NCBI GenBank assembly: GCA_004369045.1
Contig: ML213519.1
Location: forward strand, 1 to 64,000
Reading direction: 5' to 3'
Length of the DNA: 64,000 nt
From: Heliocybe sulcata
Lineage: Eukaryota > Basidiomycota > Agaricomycetes > Gloeophyllales > Gloeophyllaceae
The number at the start of each line of letters is the position of its first letter. Within the stretch, counting starts at the first letter, position 1. This document shows positions 47,046 to 59,020 of the stretch, piece after piece. The notes beneath the pieces were generated by a model that saw nothing but the letters and a program-made list of their open reading frames with translations, did not search any database and was not told where the DNA came from. The translations under genes were made by a program, and so were the position numbers.

Positions 47046-48195
47046 TGAAGAGGAAGGCGAACGGTGTGTGGTTTGGAGGGACATGGTCCGTGCAATGATT
47101 GAGGAATAATAGTCTTGCTAGGTTCAAGTACGACGAGTACGGATCCTCTATAGGGGCATTGAGAGGCAATTGAGTGGGAGACGACAGGTGGCAGCGAGTT
47201 GCGATGCGTCGGCCCTTAACCAGGCACGTGATAGTTCGTGGTCGACGCGGTCAGGTGACTGCTAGAGACGCGTGTGCACGGGATGCGCCACACCTATCGG
47301 TCTGGATTAACGGGTAAGAGCGGATTTAGTGAAATGTGTTATAGGAAGGTGGTGAGTACTTGATCCGTGCAATCAAAGGCAGCGCGGGGGGTGTAAGGGG
47401 AAGGATATCCTGATTCGATTTGTGAGGTATACTGCCAATATTACAGTATTGATACTAAGTGCTTGATATCAAATAGTTAAGTACCTTGGGAAATCGCGAA
47501 TTAACCCGTGCTAGTGGCCATGCTGTTGACGAGGGTGTTTGCGAACTTGGCGAGGGTGGAAGCAAGAGGGGTGGGAGGATGGGGATGAGGGAGAGGATGG
47601 AACATGGGAGGAGGTGCAGGGCTCATGGAGGTGTTGAGGAGGCGAGGAAGTATAAGTGGGCGGAGGCTCTTGGGACGGAGGAGGATGACATTGTTTGGAT
47701 GTAAGAGGTCGACTTGTATTTGAGGTTGTCAATGGTCCATTTATGAAAGTCCGCTGTCTACACATAAGCGGAACCTGGATGCGCGCACACTCGAACATGC
47801 TTGAAGCTGCAGCCCTTAGGCCTTATTGACCATCACCGTGCAACTCAGATATGTCTCGAATCCGGGAACCATGTGGCAGTTCGGGTGCAGCGATGAGAAA
47901 ATACATCTTACCAAACAATGGCGACTACTCTGGGTCGAAGTGGCTTGGAGAAGCACAAACAGACACAAATGGGCAGGTCACGAGCTTCGAGCCAGACACG
48001 TGGCTCCCGCGCACGATCACGTGGGCTACCTCGTTTACTGCTCGCGGCATCTCCTTGGCCTCGGAATCCACGACAATCGATTTCTCCATCCGCCGACATC
48101 CCATCGTTACTGCTTACATTCTACCTGTCGCTTCACAGCTCCGAGAACACAATATCCCAGCCACGCTTTACGCACAAACAGGAATAATATCAATC
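47046..48195. other. Intergenic between TGS1 and Pom34-like gene
   Basis: About 1.15 kb. Gly/Arg/Glu-rich frames around 47,490-47,700 have biased composition only. No family or RNA gene is recognised. Confidence 0.45.
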
Positions 48196-49168
48196 ATGTC
48201 CGGAAAACTCACCGACTGGCTCAAGCCACGACCCCACGAAGCGCTCATCCGCTTGCGCAACTCGAGCTTCGCATTCTCGGCCTTTGTGCTGCTCGTGTAT
48301 CTTCTCGATATCAAGTCTTTGTCGCTGGTTCGATGCTGGAGAGTGGCACGCGGGAAGGACCTGACTCGCTATGGCGTTGGACAAATAGGGTGGACTGTCA
48401 GCGTGATTGGTGCGTTCATATTTACTCTCCAGATGTTTTCTGTAAACTCCTGTCTATATGATGGGAATGTTCTTGTCCGAATTGCTGGGGAAGACTGTTA
48501 CGGAAGATCACTAGTCACTTGCCGCTACATCCAGCTTTCGCGTTCTTATCGCTAACTGCGTTTCCTCTAGAACTCATTATCCTCACTCTCCTCGTTGTCA
48601 ACATCCTTCAATCGCTCGTGGCGCTTAAATACCCTCCAGCACCCCTCGCGCCCTCTCCCGCCTCTTCCCGCCAACTGGCCTTTACTCCAGAAACCACACC
48701 GTCCAAGCCTTCAAAGCTCCTCGGCTCCTCCACGAGTGTACGCACTCTCTTCCTCTTTCACCTTCCTCCGTCGGATTGACCTGTCGCCCAGTCCTCCCCG
48801 CTTTCCTTCTCCCAATCTCTCTCCCAATCCCAATCAACACGACAATTCCCCTTCCGTCCGTCCTCGGTCTACCCGCCCAGCCCATTTTCCACGCCCTTGC
48901 GCTCGCTCAACTACTCCCTCTCTTTCCCATCGACGTCCAAGTCCCTGTTCGACTCGACCTCCAGTATGGGCTCTAGTGGCATGGGGTGGTCGCCGAGCAA
49001 GAGTCCACTGCTGAAGAAGGGGCGGCGAGGAGGAGGAGGGCGTGAGTATTACCACGTTTTCGTGGTTTGTGCTTTGTTCGCTGACACCGTCTCGCTGTGT
49101 CTGCAGGTGCGCTCGACAGCTCGTTAATGATGCACCTTACGAGAGATGATGCCCGGGGAGACGACTAA
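48196..49168 (+). CDS. Two-helix membrane protein, likely Pom34-type nucleoporin
   Basis: Four exons (48196-48409, 48571-48737, 48792-49041, 49107-49168) splice in frame to 230 residues. Two hydrophobic segments (FAFSAFVLLVYLLDI near residue 30, and SVIELIILTLLVVNILQSLV near residue 72) are followed by a long Ser/Pro/Thr-rich tail with TPETTPSKPSKLLGSS, SPFSTPLRSLNYSL, and SPSKSPLLKKGRRGGGG, then a short acidic end. Two transmembrane helices plus an extended TP/SP tail is the layout of the fungal NPCC family (Pom34), which anchors the pore membrane ring with Pom152 and Ndc1. The match rests on layout and a few short motifs, so it is tentative. A good branch-point sequence (GCTAAC) precedes the first acceptor. 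Confidence 0.55.
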
Positions 49169-49659
49169 TTACACGCATACCCCTCGGCACCTCAATTTGC
49201 GGTATCCATGCTGTGAGGAGACTAATCCATATTGTACTACTTGATTTACGGGCTCCGACAAAGCTGATATGACGAAGCGAGGTCTGTTCTATCACAGTTT
49301 GAGCGAGCGGATCGTCAATGGATGCATGAGTTATGCGTGGTTCTAGCCACCTCAGGCCTCGCAAGTTTGCGGTTGAGCCGAGGTGTTCGTCCGGTCATTT
49401 AAGATGTGGACTGCGCGGTGACTTCCATAGAGATTGAATATTGAATATTGACCTCGCATCCTGCCTCGATGCGTCGCGCTCTCCAAATTCTAGATACCAC
49501 CGAAGCGATTATTCACCATCTTTCCTAAGGTGGTCCTCCGAGAAGACGCCAAGCGCAGCTGAGCGCACTTACCAGCATAAGCAAAGATGCAATGAGGTTA
49601 AGTCTTCAGCCACAATTTCCTCCAACTTTGCCCGACGCGTCATCCCGTGACCGCGAACG
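49169..49659. other. Intergenic upstream of the M28 protease gene
   Basis: About 490 bases, presumably the protease promoter. A TTGAATATTGAATATTGA direct repeat lies near 49,434-49,451. Nothing else is seen. Confidence 0.5.
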
Positions 49660-52600
49660 ATGAGTACCGCGCCGCGACGATGGGGACCAGTACGGTCAAT
49701 ATTGGCCCTACTACCACTGCTGATAGGCGCACCGCTGTTGACGATCAGACTACAGTACTGTGAGCCCATTTCGCGTACAGCATACGCCAAGAACCTAACC
49801 CTCGTCGCATACAGCATTACCGCAACCTCTGACAGAGCTGTACGTCCCGTTTCTCCCTTGTCGAAACAACCGCTCTCATTCATTATATAGGTACGACGCA
49901 TCCACAGGTGAACCCCAACTCTCCGAAGCACGCATCCTCTCGTATGCAAAGCACCTCTCGGAAGACATCGGATATCGCACAGTCGGCACGAGGGAGCACG
50001 CGCTGGGCGATGCGTGGATCGTGCAGGAGGCGAAGGAGCTGGATGAAATTTGCAGGAAGGCGAAGGAACGAGATCCAAGTAGGAATTTGGAGTGTGAGTG
50101 GTGGTGGCAGCAGGGGAGCGGGAGCCATCGGTGAGTGCGCCTCCAGAGCGTCGATAGTCCTTTCTCCAAGTGCATTTGAGCTTACTCCCTCCCTCCCTCC
50201 TTCAGGTTTGACATGATGAACAAGCGCCTCTACAAGACCTACGTCAACCTCACCAACACCGTCTTCCGCATCTCGAACGGCACGCCCGCGTCTAAAGAAC
50301 ACGCCATCCTCGTCAACGCGCACGTGGACTCTACGCTGCCCTCACCCGGCGCAGCGGATGACGCGATCTCAGTGGGTGTGATGCTGGAGTGTGCGAGAGT
50401 GTTGCTGGAGAGGCGGGACTGGGAGCCGACTTATTCGATTGTCTTACGTGAGTGACCTTTTAAAGAGTGGATGGTAGGTGCAAAAATGTTGATAGGTGGA
50501 TAGTGTTTAATAACGCGGAGGAGAGCTTACAGGATGGGAGCCATCTATTCGCCACCCAGCATCCGGTAGCCGAAACGTAAGTCCCTTCCTTCTTCTCTTG
50601 CTTCCCGCACTCAATGTCATTGCAGAGTACGCGCCGTAATTAACCTCGAAGGTCCCTCTCCTTCTCTCCTTCTCCTCTCATTCTCTCACTGAACGCGACG
50701 TACTGCAGCCGCGGGCACGACAGGCCCCGAACTCCTCTTCCAAGCGACCTCGGAGCAGATGATCGAAGCCTACTCTCACGTCCCTCGGTCCGTCCCATGT
50801 TCTCTTTCCTTCTCCTTCCATCTCTTACTTTCTGATTCAGGCCCTTCGGTACGATTGTCGCAAACGACATCTTCTCCTCTGGAATTATCCTGTCCGAGTG
50901 AGTTGTCACTCATTCCTTGTATCGGTAGAACTGACCAGAAGGTTTTGACAGCACAGATTTCCGGCAATTTGAGCAATATCTCAACGTCACCGGTTTAGAT
51001 GTTTGTACCCCTGCCTTTCTGCGAGGTGGGTATGCGTGCTGATGGTCTGCGTGGGGGTAGATGGCGATCGTAGGCAACAGCTACCTCTATCACATGCGCA
51101 AGGTTCGTGCAGCCTCTTCAGTTCCATTGTCTCTAAAGATCCAGCTGAACGAGGTTTCTTACAGGACCTGGTAGCGAACGTCGAGCCCGGAGTCGCTCAG
51201 CACATGGCCGAAAACACACTCGCCCTCCTCACTTACCTCTCCTCGCCCCTCTCGCCCCTCCCCACTCTCGCAACGGGCTACGCGAAGCCGCGGACGGTCT
51301 TCTTTTCGCATTTGGGGGTGTTTTTTGTGTATTCTTACGCTACCGCGCGGGTGCTTTACTCTGCCGTCTTTGTGCTGTCCTCCCTGCTTGTCTGGAACAT
51401 TAAGGGTGGGGTACGGGGCATGAAAGAGGTGGGAAGGGGTATCGGGGCAGTGGTTGGGGGCGCGGTGGGCGCGGTGGTGGGTGCGAATGTGGTTGCGGTG
51501 GTCATGCGAGGGACGGGGAGGGGGATGAGCTGGTTTGGTTGGGAGCCGGCGTGTTTGGGGTTGTACGGGCCCGCTGCGTTGACTGGTACCGTCTCCCTGG
51601 CCCTTGCTCTTTATACTTAACCTCACTGTGATATCTAGGAGCACTGGTTTCGCAGTATTTGATAGGCCCCATCTCCGAGCACACAGTCCTTGCCTCGCTA
51701 TTGCTCGTGCAATCGTTTTTGGCGATGGTGATTCAGCTTGTGGGTGTGGGGAGCGCTGCGATGTTCTTCGTAACCAGCGTACCTCTCTTTGTTGCGCTTG
51801 TGTTGGATGCGATCAAGGTCACGAGGGCAGGGGATGGGGTGGGCATGTGGACCTATGCGTTGGGTCAGGTGAGTATTAGCTTGGATGGCGAGAGGGAATG
51901 GCGAATGGGGCTGATGGGTGTGTCTGGGCAGGTTATGCCATTGTTGACGGGGACGCAGGTCGTGGCGACTGTGTTGGATGTGTTTGTGCCGCTCGTAAGT
52001 CTGCCCTTCTCGTCCTCCCTCCTCGCTAAAGACAGAGTGGCGGCGTGGTCTGTAGACGGGACGCATAGGCGGCGATGCCCCTGGCGAAAATATCATCGCT
52101 TCTATCGTAGCCATGACAGGCTCTTACACTCTTCCCTTGGTTCTGCCTTTTATACACCGGTTTGGGAGGGTAAAAGCAAGGGCGGTCGTACTTAGTAGTG
52201 TGGCGACGGTGGTCATGATGTCCATCTTTGCGGCGAGAAATCCGTTTGATGCGATGCATCAGAAGAGGGTGTTTGTAGTGCATATGGAGAATGTGAGTGC
52301 CAAACGCATGGCCAGGCGATATGATGTATGATGCTGAAAATATGCTACTGTAGGTGACGAGCGGCGAGCAGCATCTGCATGTCGCTGCTGCGGATGGTGC
52401 GCCGGGGTTTAGAGAGTTTGTGCATAGCATGGCGGGGACTTTTGATGTGAACGGTGCTGCGCCTGTGGAGAGGAGCTTGGGGGACTGGGATAGTGAGTGG
52501 GATGTGCTGTATCCGTTTTCAGCGGTGAGTCTGGTTCCGCTCTCCTTCTCTGGGGAAACTTGATCTAATGTATACCTTGTTGTTCGACCTGTCGTTTTGC

Positions 52601-53166
52601 TGGCGCTCGTGTTAGTTCTTGTCGCCTTATGCGATCGAGATGCCAGCCGAGGAGGAGAGGAGTGCGAGTGAGGGAAAGTATGTTGAGATTGGAGCTGTTG
52701 ATGATGTGGTTGATGGGGAGAAGGGGACGAGGAGGTTTAGGATGGTGGTGAAGCATCCGGGGGTCATTTGGACTGGTGCGTTTGGACTGCTCAATCGATT
52801 TGATGTGCCGTTGACCAGACATCATGTGCAGCTGTGGGGTTCGATGCGCATGTGGTCAAGTGGACGCTGGACGAGAATCCGCCGGATGAGTATGCGCGGC
52901 ATCATATCAAGGAGGCGAGTTTTTATGGGGTGGATGAGTGGTCCGTCGACCTCGTTGTCAAGCATGACGCCAGTTCTCCTGGGATCAAGGTAGACTTTGT
53001 GGGGATTCAGGAGCAGGCGATGTGGCCTGGGAAGAAGGGGGAGAAGGAGGCGGGGGGCGGGGCTATGAGGGTGTTTGAGAGGTTGGATGCGTGGATTGAG
53101 AGGGCTACGGCTGGCACTGTGGATGCGATGCTTGTGGGATGTGTTGGAGGCGTTGTGGTTGTCTGA
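49660..53166 (+). CDS. Pff1/ERMP1-type M28 membrane metalloprotease
   Basis: Gene of many short exons starting MSTAPRRWGPVRS. An N-terminal membrane helix (SILALLPLLIGAPLLT) is followed, across two introns, by LQYSLPQPLTEL and YDASTGEPQLSEA, then LSEDIGYRTVGTREHALG. The M28 catalytic core has the zinc ligands in AHVDSTLPSPGAADDAIS (near 50,320), NNAEES (near 50,510) and VINLEAAGTTGPE (near 50,640-50,725). Several transmembrane helices follow between 51,220 and 52,240 (for example FFSHLGVFFVYSYATA, LIGPISEHTVLASLLLV, MFFVTSVPLFVALVLDAIKV). A lumenal C-terminal domain ends with HASSPGIKVDFVGIQEQ-type sequence and a hydrophobic last segment before TGA 53164-53166. The family comprises vacuolar (yeast Pff1) or ER (animal ERMP1) membrane proteases. 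Zinc-site residues appear present and the gene looks intact. Confidence 0.92.
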
Positions 53167-53837
53167 GCCTGCGGGTGGGGCGAGGATAATTTTGGAGCAT
53201 CTAGGGCAATAGAAATGGCCGGAGAATAAGAGTGGGAAGGAGGCTGGCGAGTCTTTTGGGTGCCTGGATCTAGAGGGAGGCGATGTACATGTCGGAGGGG
53301 TATCTTTCGCATTAATGCCGTATGGTCTCCTCTCTTTATAGCGGAGCTTGGAGGATTGTGCTGAATGGACAAGCTTCTTCTTAGACGAGTTCTCAAAATG
53401 TGCATATGCTAGAGAATGCGCTCTGCAAGGGCCTCGGGACCGGGATGAGTGTAAGGTTGACTGGGTTTGACTACTGGGCCTGCCATATACGGTAAGCATC
53501 GCGGGAGGTTAGTTCGCGGGTCTGTTAGGTGAGTCGATGGGTTGCGGACATTATTGTTTCCGGGGGCTGTCGAGTCAGAGGACGGGTGATGGATACCCCG
53601 GCTTTGTGGCAGCAGCTGGCTAAGTCGTCCCACGAAGGTGTCTTTGCGGCGCGCACGGTTCGGAGGTATTCTTGGAAGTCTTCCCCATGAGTACTGAGTC
53701 TTCCCCATGATGAAAGATGATTCAGCGGTGAGCAGACGGTACCGGGTTCTATGCAACTATATTGTCCAGAGGTGCCAGCTTCAAGAGGGATACTCCAGCC
53801 AGTGATAGAACCATAGCAGTCTGTCGGAAGCATCAAT
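53167..53837. other. Intergenic between protease and monooxygenase
   Basis: About 670 bases containing the protease 3' end and the promoter of the monooxygenase. A short direct repeat (GTCTTCCCCATGA, 53,678-53,690 and 53,698-53,710) is visible. No gene is recognised. Confidence 0.5.
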
Positions 53838-55595
53838 ATGTCGCAACCAAAGTTCAAAGTGGCTATATGGTACGACAACTCTTCGGTGCGAGAGTCTGTG
53901 CTGAATTGGTGCATTCCAGCGGCGCGGGGATCGGCGGACTCGCCCTGGCAGTCGTTCTTTCAAAGTACGCTGGCGCGTCTGTTGATGTCGCCGTGTACGA
54001 AGGCGCCGCGGAGATCACGACCGCGGGCGCCGGTATCAGTGTCTGGAAGCGGATGTGGACGATCATGCAGGACCTCGGTCTTGATGTTGAATTAGCCAAG
54101 AAGGCCATCGAGCCGCCGGAAGATGCGCCCAGTAAGTGATACCCAGCACTCGCGGGAGGCATGAACTGACTGTACTCAGGGCCCGGGCTCGCTTTCCGGA
54201 AGTCTGATGGGCCCCATCCGGGATATAACTTTTATGAGATGATGAATCCTTGTAAGAGATGTGGCGTATGTTGTTGTTTTTGATGATTCACTTTGTTCAT
54301 TGCAGACGGCGCCATAACTCTTCATCGAGCGGACGTCGTGGATGTCTTGATGGCGAAGATCCCGAAGAGCTATTCGATCCAAACGTCTAAACGAATGACG
54401 AGCTATTCCAGGCGGGATGATGGTTCAATAACCATGCGGTTTGCAGACGGATCCTCGACTGCCGCGGATATCCTTATTGGCGCTGATGGCGTCCACTCTC
54501 CGACCCGCAAGTGTCTCTTTCGGTCTATGGCGGAAGACGAAGGCGTAACAGATCCTGCGAGGCTTGAAGCTATCGACAAAGAGACCGGCCCGGTATGGAC
54601 GGGCACCCTGGCCTATCGCGCACTCGTGCCCACAGAAGCGCTGGAATTGGTCTACCCGGGGCATCAGGCGTGCAAACGTGGTATAGTCGTACGTGGGCTG
54701 CCGTGGACGACGCTTCCCAATCCTGATATTGTTGCAGTATCTAGGCAAGAACAAAGTCAGCAATTCCCGCCTCCCTTCTCCAATCACTGCTGACACCGTG
54801 GTGTAGCACCTCGTAGCCTACCCCATCGCACAGGGCCGCCTGATAAATCTGGTGCCGTTCTACACGGTCGCGGGCGGCGAGGGCACCACGTTCGAAGGCA
54901 AATGGGTCACTGACGTATCAAAAGAAGAGGTCATTGATTCCTTCAGCAATATCGAGGAAGAAGCGCAAGTGCTCACAAAGGTAGCGAGAACTGCCTTTTT
55001 TATAATTTGTTGCTTAAATGTCTGCCTAGTGTATGGAGAAGCCAACACGCTGGGCTATCCACGCCATGTCTCCTCTACCTCATTATGCGTACGGGCGTGT
55101 CGCTATCTTAGGTGACGCGGTGAGGATTCAACCCTCAACTGATTGCATACACGTTCAGCTAACGTCATGCCAGGCCCATGCGATGACCACGCACTTGGGT
55201 GCAGGGGCTGGGCAAGCCATCGAGGTGAGTAGTCAGGGCACCGTAAACGATATCCTTCGATTCTGACTGCGTGCCAGGATGCCTATGTCCTGGGCCGATT
55301 CCTGGCCGACCCGGCGGTAACGATCGACAAAGTGACGGACATCTTACGCGTCTACGAGCAAGCACGGCTGCCGTTCGCCAACGCTATCGTAGCCAACGCC
55401 ACAGCTACAGGTTACTTGTATGAATTCAACGGGCCCGGATGGGACGACAACGATCGTTCGAACGAAGACGAAAAGCTACATGCGCTTGGAAAGCAAATCG
55501 AAAAGCAGTGGGAGTGGCAATGGACGAAGGACTTTCGCGAAGACTGGCAGCGAGCGGAAAGGCTGCTGTCTGGAGTCCTGGAAACGGATGGGTAA
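53838..55595 (+). CDS. FAD-dependent monooxygenase (salicylate hydroxylase-like)
   Basis: Starts MSQPKFKVAI in a 32-base exon (53838-53869) joined at 53920 to form the FAD-binding Rossmann motif C-GAGIGGLALAVVLS. Further family blocks are a VAVYEGAAEITTAGAGIS segment, an Arg region around RADVVDVLM, the DG motif DILIGADGVHSPTR, LVAYPIAQGRLINLVPFY, and the second FAD motif VAILGDA spliced to HAMTTHLGAGAGQAIED. It ends at TAA 55593-55595. Class A flavin monooxygenases of this group use NAD(P)H and oxygen to hydroxylate aromatic compounds, often with decarboxylation; the substrate cannot be told from sequence. The gene faces the Zn2Cys6 regulator just downstream, with 143 bases between stops, which suggests but does not prove joint use in aromatic catabolism or secondary metabolism. 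Confidence 0.88.
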
Positions 55596-55738
55596 CATGT
55601 ATACGAGGGTATGTCCAGACTAGGCATAGGTACGAAACGGGAGACGATGCCGTATAGCTACACAGCAGCAAATGCTAGCGAGACATTAAGCGCAAAATAG
55701 TATACATAGGTGTGTGACTGCTACAGACAGCGGCAAGG

Positions 55739-58700
55739 TCAGGTAGGACGGAAACTATTCTGGTCCAGTACGCCAGAGTCTTGCATGAAGGACGCCCATC
55801 TTTCGTCCAATCTGGATTGCCGTGACACCAGACCCAAGTCGGCCAGTTCCGACGGAGGGGCAGGATAAGAATGCGCATTGGAGGCGTACGGCGCACCCGG
55901 CTGCGAGAACGGGCGCTGGTGCTGGTATGCATCAATGGGAGACACGGTGTGTGCGAAGCGACGCTCTGCATAGCTTTCGCCCTGCCAAGGGGATACAGGT
56001 GAAACACTATATTGCGGAGAGTCCAAAGTGGCCGGCGCTCGGTTGTTCGAGTAGGCATGAGAGCGCGAGTAGCCCGAGGACCACGAGCCTTCTTGTGAAG
56101 GCGCAGAAGAGCCTGCGTTCGGAAAGGGCGGAAGAACCGGCAAGGCGATCGGCTGCATCTCTCTGTTCGGACCGTCGTAATACTGCGCGGACGACGACTG
56201 TTCGGGGGTCCGACTTTGCTCGCCCTGGATCTGTTTTCCAGTTCCCGACCGGTACGATACAAGCCTGGTCCGACCAGCAAAGATGGTCAGCTCATCGTGG
56301 GTGTCATCACGCGCCGTAGACCACGTCGCACCCGCCATAGGCGACATTGGCGACTCTGAGCGCGATCTGATCATAGCATTCCGCGCTTTCTCGCATAGCT
56401 GCACAATCACAGGCTGTGGTATCCGTTAGACAGTGTACTCGAGAGTGGAGTGCACGACGTACGAGAGCTTTTGCTGCGCGTTGGCTGAGTTTCGCGGCTC
56501 TTGCGAACATCAGGCGGGCTTTTTCCAGCTCTTCCATCGCACTGGACGCCAAAGCAGACTGCGGTCCTCGGGTGACCACAGTCCCGAACACCACCTGAGG
56601 AGTGCATGAGCTCGCATGACATACCAATCACAAAAGTCGACGCACCGCAGCAGAGAATGCGTACGTCCAGATAATCCAGAACCGCGCGACCAGGTCTGGG
56701 CAGACTTCGTACTGGTCGCTGATCGTGTTTAGGATGACGCTGGACGCATTGTAGGCCGCGATGAACGACTGGGCGTAGCGGCTCTTGAGCGGGTCTTCAG
56801 GGTGGTCGATGATTGCTTGTGCAAAGAAACTGCGATGGATGTATAGCAACGCTAGATCCACAATAAGCCACCGAGCTCAGCATGATAGCATCGTTTATCT
56901 GACCTGTCTCGCGGACATTCGACATGCAGAAGCGTTGCATCGACTCGGACAGCGCCAGCCTCCCCGTCTCTGGGTCGCGCACGTCGTAATTCGTCATGGG
57001 CGCGGCGTACTGCGGCATTGGGAATTCGCGCACTTTCCTATCCAGCTCGAGGACGGTCGCGTACGTGAGCATCGTCGCGCCCAGCACCTTTTCAATAATC
57101 TCTGAGATGCATTCCGCCGAAAAGCGGTAGCCCCAGGACTCAACTATCATACGCTTTTAGCAGTGGCGCAAGTCTCTGATGCGTGCATACCGACAGACGT
57201 ACATTCTCGCTCGCCTGCGCTTTCGTTCTCCTTTGTGGGGTCGTTCTCGTCGGGGAACTTGCAGTCGACGTATGAAAGTGAGAAGGCTGGCGGCCGGCCG
57301 CTGGCCAGGCTCTTCTCGCCACAGTCAGAGGGACGCTGACGATCTCGCGATGGCACTCACCTGCCACCCATCCGCCAGGAACAAGTCCCAGAAGATGAAT
57401 CTCCGTCTCTGGACCATCCTGTACGGCAGTCCCCATCGCGCACTGTCTTTATCTGCAAGGAACATGAGCCATGAGCGCGTTGCAGGATGTGGGTTTCACT
57501 TACGCAGACCGATCTAAAAAGCCTTCAGTATTCGTCGTAGCAAATCAAAAGAAACACGTACAGAGAGCGCCAATCGCGCACCGAGCGCTACCAATTGCCA
57601 CGTCGTCTCCATCCGGGTATCCCGGCCATCCGGCGACATGGCATTATAAATCGACATCAAATGGACCGCCTGCACAGTGACCAGCGACGGCCTCTCCAGC
57701 ACCGCCTCCACGCACACCGCCGCGCTCGCGATCTGGAAATAATGCTCCGCCTCCGCGTCGCGCGGGCCGTGGCGCAGGTCCACGAGCGTGCCCACAGAAA
57801 AGACGGTGAAGAGGAGCGCGTAGTCGTGTGCGCCCGCGGAGCACGAGCCGTCCCAGTCGCGCGCGGACGGGCGCTTGTAGATGGCGGGGAGGAGCTCGTC
57901 CATGAGCTGCACGCGCGGGATGGCGTGGAAGAGCCAGGCGGCGCCTTCGAGGTAGATGTCGCAGAGCTCCATGGCGCGCTCCCAGGGCGGGAGGTACGTG
58001 TCGATGAGGTCGAGCACGGCGGGTGGGGGGCCGAGAGGGGTGAATGGGAAGGAAGCGGAGAAGCGCATCATTTCTGCGGGGAGGGAGGGGCGGAGGTCGT
58101 CTGAGGGAGATGCGCCGTTTCGGTGAGCTTTTGCCCTGTCATCGCCGCTCTGAAGAGCGGTTAATCAAGGTGGGGCGATGATGGAAGGTCACTCACTATA
58201 AGCAAACTCTGCGCGCCGCATACGAGAGTCGGTATCGGTGTACGGGATGAAGACGACACGGGCGTACCTCTGAACCGCCTGTTGGACCGATAAATCGGCT
58301 CGCTCCATTGTCCGATATCGAGAGAGTTCCGAAAGAATTGAGGACGCTTGAGGAGCTATCCGAGGGATCGTCTTCGAGGTCCGAGCCTTCATACGCGATA
58401 CGCGCGGCCGTTTGCGCGGCGGCGTGCTTCTGCAGAAGTGGGTGGGGCTCTGAGCTGACTTGCCCTTGCAACTCCTCCAGTGCAGCCTCGAGGTCGCGAT
58501 TCCGTTCCGTCAACCTTTTGATTTGGGTATATAGATGGCCGGTCGCCTCGATGACCGACCTACAAACCGTCAATCAGAAACTGGCATGTGATGTCCCCCA
58601 GCTCACCTAGTTCCTTGCCCTGTCGTAAAGCAGTCTATCCACGAGGTTCGCGGGTGTCATCGTGTGGCAATCAAAAGCGGTGCGTACCGTTCGGACATAA

Positions 58701-59020
58701 TATCTCGCACCCGCGTCTCTGCGCAAGGACTGAGTAGGGACATCACAGCAAGCCCACAGGACTAACCACGCAAGATTGACAAGGAATCTGCTTGTCGCAT
58801 TTGATCTTCAACCTGAAATAACAAGCTTTGAGCCCACTTAAGACGTGCAACGGCGCCCCGATTGATCGCACCTCCGACACTCCGCACATGATATCTCACC
58901 TCTGCTTCGCTTCAACTCAATTTCGCGGGTGTGGCCGAGCTCGTAGATCCTGTCTTCCGAGTCCTTGCGCGTAGGCCGACGGGGCCGGGTGCTGTTCGAT
59001 TTTGTGAGGTCTGCAGGCAT
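55739..59020 (-). CDS. Zn2Cys6 transcription factor with fungal-specific domain
   Basis: Minus-strand multi-exon gene starting at the ATG at 59020 (MPADLTKSNSTRPRRP). The zinc cluster is spread over three exons: SCAECRR, then LKIKCDKQIPCQSCV, then RRGCEILCPN, giving the C-x2-C-x6-C-x5-C-x2-C pattern that binds DNA as a dimer. A coiled coil (LYTQIKRLTERNRDLEAALE, near 58,520) follows as the dimerisation element. The fungal transcription-factor middle homology region runs from FPFTPLGPPPAVLDLIDTYL (58,050) through LRHGPRDAEAEHYFQIASAA, MSIYNAMSPDGRD and YRMVQRRRFIFWDLFLADGW to about 56,400. The C-terminal tail is Ser/Pro/Tyr-rich. It ends at TGA 55739-55741 and is nuclear by type. It converges with the FAD monooxygenase; regulation of that gene is a guess from position. 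Confidence 0.88.

Noticed and set aside
47486-47798. Overlapping frames on both strands between TGS1 and the Pom34-like gene
   Set aside because: Biased composition only, with no family match or splice structure.
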